64,000 nt of DNA. Source: Pycnopodia helianthoides (Eukaryota > Echinodermata > Asteroidea > Forcipulatida > Asteriidae). The stretch is from assembly GCA_032158295.1 (NCBI GenBank), contig CM063257.1:13794332-13858331 (forward strand), given 5' to 3'. How positions within the stretch are numbered: position 1 is the first letter of the stretch; the number at the start of each line of letters is the position of its first letter. The translations under genes and the position numbers were made by a program. The notes beneath the pieces are model-generated. The model saw nothing but the letters and a program-made list of their open reading frames with translations, did no database searches and was not told the origin of the DNA. Shown one piece after another: positions 58,020 to 64,000 of the stretch.

Positions 58020-59110
58020 CAAAAATGTGGACACTGATTTTGAGCTAGTATCCTGCTTATTGTTGCTTGGCAGATATTTTAAGCAATACGTTCTGCGTAA
58101 GCAGCGCTGCAAAACTGGGCCCGATTTGTATAGAGAAGTTCTTTTGTAAGAGTGTATTTGTATTCGTTTCAGGTGTTTGTCAAAATTGTGTGATTCATTT
58201 TCACGTGATGATTAGCCGTTAGGTTTATTTCAATAACCAGACACACCCACACACTCCGAGTCAATGCACCAAATATTATAGAGTATCTGAACTTTTCTTG
58301 ACCCCCCCCCCCACCAAAAAAAAAGAAAAACACCATCGATTCAAGTTGGACAATTCATAATTCATGAATTAAACTTAAAGGCGCTGCATAAGTTTGGTAA
58401 TTGGAGCCTACTGATTTTGTTAATCCTATATAAATGTAGGTACATACAAGAAAACTAACCTGTGAGAATTTCACTTCAAAATGTGGTCGCGTTTTTGACC
58501 TATCACTGAAAAACCGGAGCGAATATTTCCATGCGGGAAGAATATTCCCCATAAGAATACACGGTCTGAGAAGCATTTCCAGAAACGCTTTTCAGATTCA
58601 AATTTTGGGGGAATAAAAAGTGATATATTTTCCATAACCGTAGTACTTCGAGGTTAAAAAGCTTCTCAAAATTCATTATACTACCCAAGGCTGCTGCACT
58701 TCTTACCAAGTAAGTTTTTAGTGGCATTAATTTTCAGAGTCATTACCAAACGTGTACTGTGCCTTTAAAAAATCAAGCATAGCCCCGGGCCGGGGCAAAA
58801 CTGTTGCAATATAGGCCGATGAAGATTAGTCTGCATGCAGCATTTCTCTTGACTTTGTGGAAGCTGCAGACTTGTACACAGCTTACAGAAACACCGGCGG
58901 TGCCTATGAATCAATGGGCTCACCAGAAATGGTGAAGGTTTATAAAATAAAAAAAAATAAAAAATAAAAAAATAAAAGTTTAAACCTATATTAATAATCA
59001 GCGGCTCCTACATGCTAGGAGTATGGTATTAATTAAAATAATGAGATACAGTAGCGTTTACGGTCATTATTTCCTATCACTCATTCTTCGTGTTATATTC
59101 TTTACTTGAC
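58020..59110. repeat. Large inverted repeat, right arm
   Basis: See 56270-57470. The spacer between arms (57470-58020) contains another TTAAAGGCCATGTACAC end (57723) and an exact short palindrome TTTTTATCACGCGTGATAAAAA, split as TTTTTATCACG/CGTGATAAAAA (about 57878-57899). Confidence 0.85.
58375..58768. mobile_element. MITE with TTAAAGG ends, copy 3 (inverted)
   Basis: The same family in opposite orientation to copy 2, with TTAA at both borders. Confidence 0.85.
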
Positions 59111-59204
59111 ATAACGAGGATGTAGGTCAACAACAACAAAAACATCTGATCAGTTGGGCATAAGGACACTTTGAAACCAAACTCGTTCTCTGTAACAACT
59201 GTCC

Positions 59205-59356
59205 TTAGTTCGAAGGCACTGGCTGTGCAAGTGTCTGCTTGAATTCTTCATGGATGGCAGTAAGGGCCTCCTTTCCACTCGGGTGTAGGAGTTCTATGGC
59301 CACCGCAGCGAGGGTCTTTGCTTGGACAATCGTTGGTGCCTGTGCAGTCGGTGATC
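59205..59356 (-). CDS. PM20D2-like: PM20D2-like peptidase, last coding exon
   Basis: 152 bp from acceptor TATTTGAAG to a TAA stop at 59207-59205. It encodes SPTAQAPTIVQAKTLAAVAI, ELLHPSGKEALTAIHEEF and KQTLAQPVPSN. This matches the C-terminal helices of M20D-type peptidases, which follow the HTPDF region and end with a glutamate-rich EEF motif. The donor of the upstream exon leaves one base (phase 1), and this exon supplies the other two, giving glycine, so the joint is exact. Fifty residues before the stop is normal for the family. A CTAG-type element end lies only 32 bp beyond the acceptor at 59388. Confidence 0.85.
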
Positions 59357-59387
59357 CTTCAAATAAAAACCAAATAATAATCAAAAA

Positions 59388-59436
59388 CTAGAAGTTAAGT
59401 GTTCGTAAAAGCGACCAAAGAGGGGTTTCGGTTGCT
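59388..59436 (-). repeat. Variant 3' element end with CTAG in the peptidase intron
   Basis: CTAG at 59388-59391 with the GGGGTTTCGGTTG variant also seen at 26565. The stem is poor. It suggests that a related element entered this intron beside the exon. Confidence 0.45.
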
Positions 59437-59807
59437 GGAACAACAAACAAATAATATACTGAAGTTACATGTGATATAAAAATTATATAATAAGTTTAGT
59501 CGCAAACCCTACAATATAATTTTACATTTGTGTTGTATTTGAACATCCTGTAAAGGTCAATTAGGGTCATGGGTATATCAAACATGACACATTTGCTTAT
59601 AGTGTACTTCAAAATTACACAAAGATTATGAGTTTATCCTTAGTAATTCAGGAAATATAAATTGTCGCTTATATTGTGTATAAACATTTTTTTATTTGAA
59701 CATCCCGTAGAAACTGGAAAGAGGGGTCAATTTGGGTCACGGTTGTATGACACGTTGAATAGAATATGATTCAAAATGACTCCAAGATTATGCGTTTATC
59801 TCTTCGG

Positions 59808-60131
59808 GTGCCCGGTAGAAGGGCGTAAGGCATTACGCCCTTCTACCGGGCACACAAAGTACTGTTTTTCAGTAATGAAAAGGCGTAAGCAACAAAATGG
59901 CTCCTCTGACAAAAAAAATATGGTATAAATGTTACATTTTTGTTGCTAGAATTACCCCCAAAGACATGTTTTCTCATTCCCATACAGAATTTAACCTTCC
60001 TAAATTACCCATGAATGGCAGAAAACCGATCAAACTTTCGCACTCAGTTTTCTTGGAACACAATTATTGTGCACATTAATTGCTTACGTCCTTTTACCGG
60101 GAACTTTTCGTTACGTCCTTTTACCGGGCAC
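59808..60131. mobile_element. MITE with GTGCCCGGTA ends
   Basis: The left end is a perfect 21-bp stem-loop: GTGCCCGGTAGAAGGGCGTA+A at 59808-59828, GGCA loop, complement to 59853. The right end carries two copies of TTACGTCCTTTTACCGGG (60084-60104, 60111-60131) in inverse orientation to the left. Ends beginning GTGCCCGG and closing CCGGGCAC define an element of about 324 bp. No transposase is present. Confidence 0.7.
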
Positions 60132-60429
60132 ACGACGATCTATCAAAGTTCCGGAAGTATGAAAAGTCGCATTTATTAGTCTCATGTTACTCATCCATTG
60201 ATGACGTCAAGGGAACCTTAAATAATGTTTTGACTAATGTGATTTGCCGCCGATCCAAAACTCAACTATGTAAATTTCCAAACGTGATATATATACTAAT
60301 GCGAGTAAGGTGTCTGTTTGTGTAAGAAAAACTCCCAGGTGCCTGTATGGATCGGGCTGCAAATTTTCAGAAAACCCTTTTACGGTACGATTTTTTTATT
60401 TCCTTCGTATTACAAAAATTGATTTATTT

Positions 60430-60930
60430 CACATAATTGTATTGCACGAGGATGAACGAACGCAAGGTACGGAAGCGCGGCTGATGAAATACGAAAACAT
60501 GCGCAACAAAAACAACGTTCACGTAAGGCACGATTCACGGCACCAAAACCTGGCCCGAAACCCACCCGCAAACCCGGCCGCTATCCCATTTGGGTCAAGT
60601 TCGCACACGGACCATTCATTATGTATAAATTATGACGCGACATTAAATGGTACAACATGTGTTGGGTTCGTAATGTCGACCTCCAGGAGTCGGCAAACAG
60701 TCCGTGTGCGAACTTGGCCAGCTTAATAGTGCCTTCGTCGTCATCCGACCTCCTCTGGCCGCATGTGGTTTGCTGCCGCATGCGGTTATTAAAATAATGG
60801 TACAACTTGAGTTGGGTATACCAGACAATGCCCACCTCCAGTCGGCAAACGCATGATCACGGGTGGCGTCGTCATCCGACCTAGGAAAACAACACTTTTA
60901 ACAGCCTCGCGAACGGCGGCCTTTCGCGAG
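60430..60930. repeat. GC-richer foldback/duplicated segment
   Basis: GTTCGCACACGGAC (60599) and GTCCGTGTGCGAAC (60700) are exact inverses. The phrases GGTACAAC.TG.GTTGGGT, CTCCAG.AGTCGGCAAAC and GTCGTCATCCGACCT each occur twice (about 60650-60745 and 60800-60885). No gene. Confidence 0.65.
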
Positions 60931-61761
60931 TTAAACTAAGCACGAGAATGCCAATTTGGCCTAATGCGACCCCAAAAATACAAACATCATAACATATTGC
61001 TAATATAAATGAAACAATGGAAAACGCAGAGCTACCGTACGTGCGGTGCACGTCAGCCAATGGGATAACTTCATTTTACCTCCAGCCGAGGCCGCCTTAC
61101 TCAAATGACGTCATGTGCATAATGTTTCACCATTGTTCACCATGCTAACAGTTCAAAGACCCCCCATGGAGAGAAGACAAAGAAGGAAGTTTCAGTTTTA
61201 GATGTGGGAGGAAAACCCAGAGAAATATTCCAGAGAAAACCCGCGCAATCAGCTAGGAACTGAAAACCCAATCTACATAGGGCCCACTAGATGTGTGATA
61301 AGCCTACTCTGTGCTTTAAATCAAAACAAAAAAACATGTTTGGCGTCCTGCCTTTTTGAAAAAGGAAAGATGTGGGTCTTTTTTGTCTTCTTCAAAATTG
61401 GCCGCCCGACACATTTTTCAAGACAACTGGCCGGGCTATTTTTCAAGATGGTTGCCAGTTTTTTTTCAGTGTGTTTTTTCGTTGTGCTAAAGTATAAAAA
61501 AAGGGATTGTTTATTTTGATTGTTTTTCCGTCAGAGAATGTTTAAATGCAACCCAAAGAAATCTCAGCAAATGTTTTGGGGTGAAAAACTCTCCAAACCA
61601 TAATACTTCGAAGGGAATCCCTTCTCAGAACAGTTTATTCTATCAACAGCTGCAGTGCTTCTCACCAATTAAGGTTTTTTTTCATACACATTTGGAGTAT
61701 AACTTACTAATCTATACGACACTACTAAACAAAAATCATGAACACAATGAAGCATTCTTAC
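60931..61761. other. Intron of the peptidase gene, no further gene
   Basis: Includes a MITE fragment (about 61560-61660, CATAATACTTCGAAGG) and a phrase near 61200 (GTGGGAGGAAAACCCAGAG) that resembles a common metazoan interspersed repeat. Confidence 0.5.
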
Positions 61762-62002
61762 CCGTTTCGATGGTGAAGTCCGGAGTATGATACGCTGCAA
61801 CATCGCAGATCTTATACTCCGGATGGATGGTAGGAACAACGTAGGACACATTGCCGACATCCGATGATCCGGTCATTCGTGCCAGCTCCGAAATGTCCGG
61901 ATCGTAGTCCCAGCCGAAGCGCCTTGCATGAGTCTCGTACATGGCTAGCATACTATTGTTTGATACTAGGCTTGCGAAGGACGAGGTTTGCGTCCATTCC
62001 AT
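61762..62002 (-). CDS. PM20D2-like: PM20D2-like peptidase, penultimate coding exon
   Basis: 241 bp with acceptor TCTATTGCAG and donor GTAAGA. It encodes MEWTQTSSFASLVSNNSMLA, YETHARRFGWDYDPDISELA, then the family motif SSDVGNVSYVVPTIHP, and DVAAYHTPDFTIETG. In M20D amidohydrolases (PM20D2, the beta-alanyl-lysine dipeptidase type, and bacterial AbgB relatives) the S-S/T-D-x-G-N-V-S segment and the later His line the metal site in the C-terminal part of the catalytic domain. Hydrolysis of unusual dipeptides in the cytosol is the known role of PM20D2; substrate here is inferred. Earlier exons must lie beyond 64000 or in unrecognised form. Confidence 0.85.
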
Positions 62003-63360
62003 CTGCAATAGACAAACGCGAAATTTTTGTTTGTTATAATAATCCGATCCATTAATTAACCCCTTCACATTTTGACCAATCACAGCATTGGCTGCATCAC
62101 CACTGCACATGTGGCCAGCACATGTGCACCTCTACAATGCCGCTCTTACGACATGAACGTGCGCGCTTTAAGTATACGCGCGCGCGCATGTTTACTTTTC
62201 TAATGGGATTTGAGCATGTCGGATATTTCGGACTTTCGGTGGCGTGGCCAAGGTTGTGATTGGTCAACACGTAATGGGGCGCAGCTTAATGGGTCGTTAT
62301 ATTGTGTTATAACACACCTCTTGCTTGTTCTGTATTCTGGTTGGCTGAAACACGGTCACGTGGGATGAACTATTATAGGCTAGTGCATGAGATTTGCACA
62401 ACCATGTAGTTTGTGGGAAATAGTTCCCGAAGCGGGCAATAGTCTTTCAATTTTTGACTGGTTACAGCGCCCTCAAGAGGTTGCCAGGCTCATCTTAATA
62501 AGAAAAAAAGTAAATGTAGAGCTTGGGATCATCCTGACTTCTAAATCCAAGATGGCCGCCGTCGTCATCTTGAAAATTATGAGATGTGATAGCTCTGGCT
62601 TCTGAAAAGTTTTTTAAAAAGTACTCGGAAAAAAAAATTAAGTACTCGAAAAAATTTAAAAAAACACCAGTAGTTTCAACAAAACCATCAAACATATTCT
62701 GTCTAATTAATTTCTTAAATTTACAACATAATTTCAACTATTTTCGATCATTTTCCAATCCTTTTATCTTAAAGGAGATTATAAATTCAGAATGACTTTC
62801 ATTTGAAATTATTTGATTAGAACACACGGAATGTTTATGCCAGAAGCTTAAGAATGCTCAATTTATATTTCTTCTTCATATATTTATTTACATCAGTTCT
62901 TAGTGTCATTTTAGTCTTCAGATTGCAAAAAGTTTTAAATTGTTCACTATTTTTATAATACACCCTGCAAGTGGTTACTTTTTGGGGGTGGTCGGGGAGT
63001 TTTTATATTGCATACAGAAGAATCAAATTCACTGTATTATCCACAAGTAACTACTTTTTGGTAGTTTTCATTTTTTTTTCAGACGTCAAAAAGAGCCAAT
63101 AAGCCCTTCCTGCAGGGAATTTCAGCACATCGCAAACTCGGCACCAACAAACTCGGCACTTAACTTGCGCCTGTACCTAGGCCCCACGCCCATAGTCCTA
63201 CGAATTAAAGTGGGAATACTCAATATTAAATCGTCCAGTGTGGAAAACACTGTAATGGGATTGTTTTTGCTAAGTTGATAAATGGTTATAGGGTGAATGT
63301 GGAATGGCATCATGAGTCTCAGCGATCCCGGCCACAGTGACCTGGCGTGGTCGTCGTGCA
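62003..63360. other. Upstream intron of the peptidase gene
   Basis: No further M20 exon could be identified. It includes an alternating CG stretch TACGCGCGCGCGCATG (about 62174-62190) and AT-rich filler. Confidence 0.5.
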
Positions 63361-63369
63361 AATTATCAA

Positions 63370-64000
63370 ATGGGTTCTACGCTAGGTACTCTCTCGGTTA
63401 GGATTCCAATATCATTCAAGAAGGTAATCTCCGACGCATTGCAGTGATTGCGCAATCATGGCGCAATTAGCGAGCTTGCCATGATGTCCGATTTGTCACT
63501 AACTCGTTAATTATCGTGAAAAATACACCGTACTTTGATTAGTTTTCAAAATGATTTGTGTACCATGGGTAACTAAAATTGAACTTATTTTGAAAATTTT
63601 CGTTTCTTTACCAACCAAATACTTACACTTTTCAGGTTGATGGTTTTGTACATAGATACAAAACGCGCAATAATCGATTTCATAGTGACGTCATCCGGGA
63701 TATTAGGCCATCAAACAGTTATCCCACAAGTTTATAATCGAAAAAAAGTTTGCTGATTGGACGTATAATAGTTGAGATATGGGGGTCTTAAGATTTGCTT
63801 ATTTAATATTCATGTCATTATAACTAAGTAAGTTACTTATGTTAATTTATTATTTTTAACGGTAAGTTCAAGACCTAAGCTTTGATTGTTAAATAATCTC
63901 ACTCTTTCGTATTAAAGCAATGTTTGAATGCTTATGCAATTTAATTTCCACAAAGGGTACTTTTCGATAAAATTGACACAGTTAGATTAGTATTTTGTTT
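63370..64000 (-). mobile_element. Second copy of the 15.7-kb element family (cut by window end)
   Basis: It mirrors the 15.7-kb element. The sequence around ATATGGGGGTCTTAAG (63778) and CATCCGGGATATTAGGCCA (63690) matches 16005-16165 in reverse, and 63395-63520 matches 17770-17905 in reverse, including TGATTGCGCAATCA. Its ends are not visible. Confidence 0.7.

Noticed and set aside
63122..63361. 79-codon minus-strand frame as an upstream peptidase exon
   Set aside because: No M20 motif and no acceptor/donor pair in the right phase.

Overview
The window is eukaryotic nuclear DNA from an animal: introns with GT-AG borders, a tRNA-derived SINE, non-LTR and Ty3/gypsy retrotransposon remains, many inverted-repeat elements, and gene fragments that read only as short exons. 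Repeat style and the animal peptidase and LRR exons suggest an invertebrate deuterostome, perhaps a starfish or other echinoderm; this is an inference. No prokaryotic genes, operons or CRISPR arrays are present.

Host genes lie on the minus strand. At the right, two phase-matched exons (62002-61762 and 59356-59205) encode the C-terminus of a peptidase M20 domain-containing protein 2-like amidohydrolase. Next comes a gene for a secreted or membrane leucine-rich repeat (LRR) protein. Its first coding exon (53244-53021: signal peptide plus cysteine-rich LRR N-cap) is followed by two pairs of tiny LRR exons, 14712-14644 with 14083-14012 and 8661-8593 with 8045-7974. All are in phase 2 with good splice sites. 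Intron 1 would be about 38.3 kb. The LRR exon pair and several kb of intron are tandemly duplicated (copy 1 about 1.4-8.7 kb; copy 2 about 13.2-20.9 kb plus 52.07-52.29 kb).

The central finding is a family of non-autonomous elements that look like rolling-circle transposons of the Helitron2/Helentron type. The 3' end is a subterminal CGAACACC, a short hairpin and CTAG. The 5' end is a hairpin beginning AGGTGTTCG, often in tandem arrays separated by T-runs, so the two ends share an asymmetric inverted repeat. Comparing the two tandem intron copies gives empty sites. One element of about 2.98 kb (15735-18710) and one compound insertion of about 31.2 kb (20856-52073) interrupt copy 2. Inside the latter, a 27.3-kb plus-strand insertion (24187-51530) is nested, and its own empty site can be seen in a sister repeat. 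All three fit insertion between two T bases. Terminal hairpin stems differ between copies but keep pairing. Internal units carry paired full CRE octamers with a constant 3-nt spacer, palindromic ETS-like sites, and a captured-looking spliced cassette present three times.

Other content: a RecQ-like helicase relic (left edge), a LINE endonuclease-RT linker fragment, a decayed Ty3/gypsy element with gag fused to RNase H and an inverted gag copy, an L2/CR1-type LINE (38.7-40.7 kb), a second LINE between 375-bp direct repeats (53.9-55.8 kb), TTAA-ended MITEs, foldback elements, microsatellites, and a large inverted repeat (about 56.3-59.1 kb). Another copy of the 15.7-kb element family starts at the right edge.
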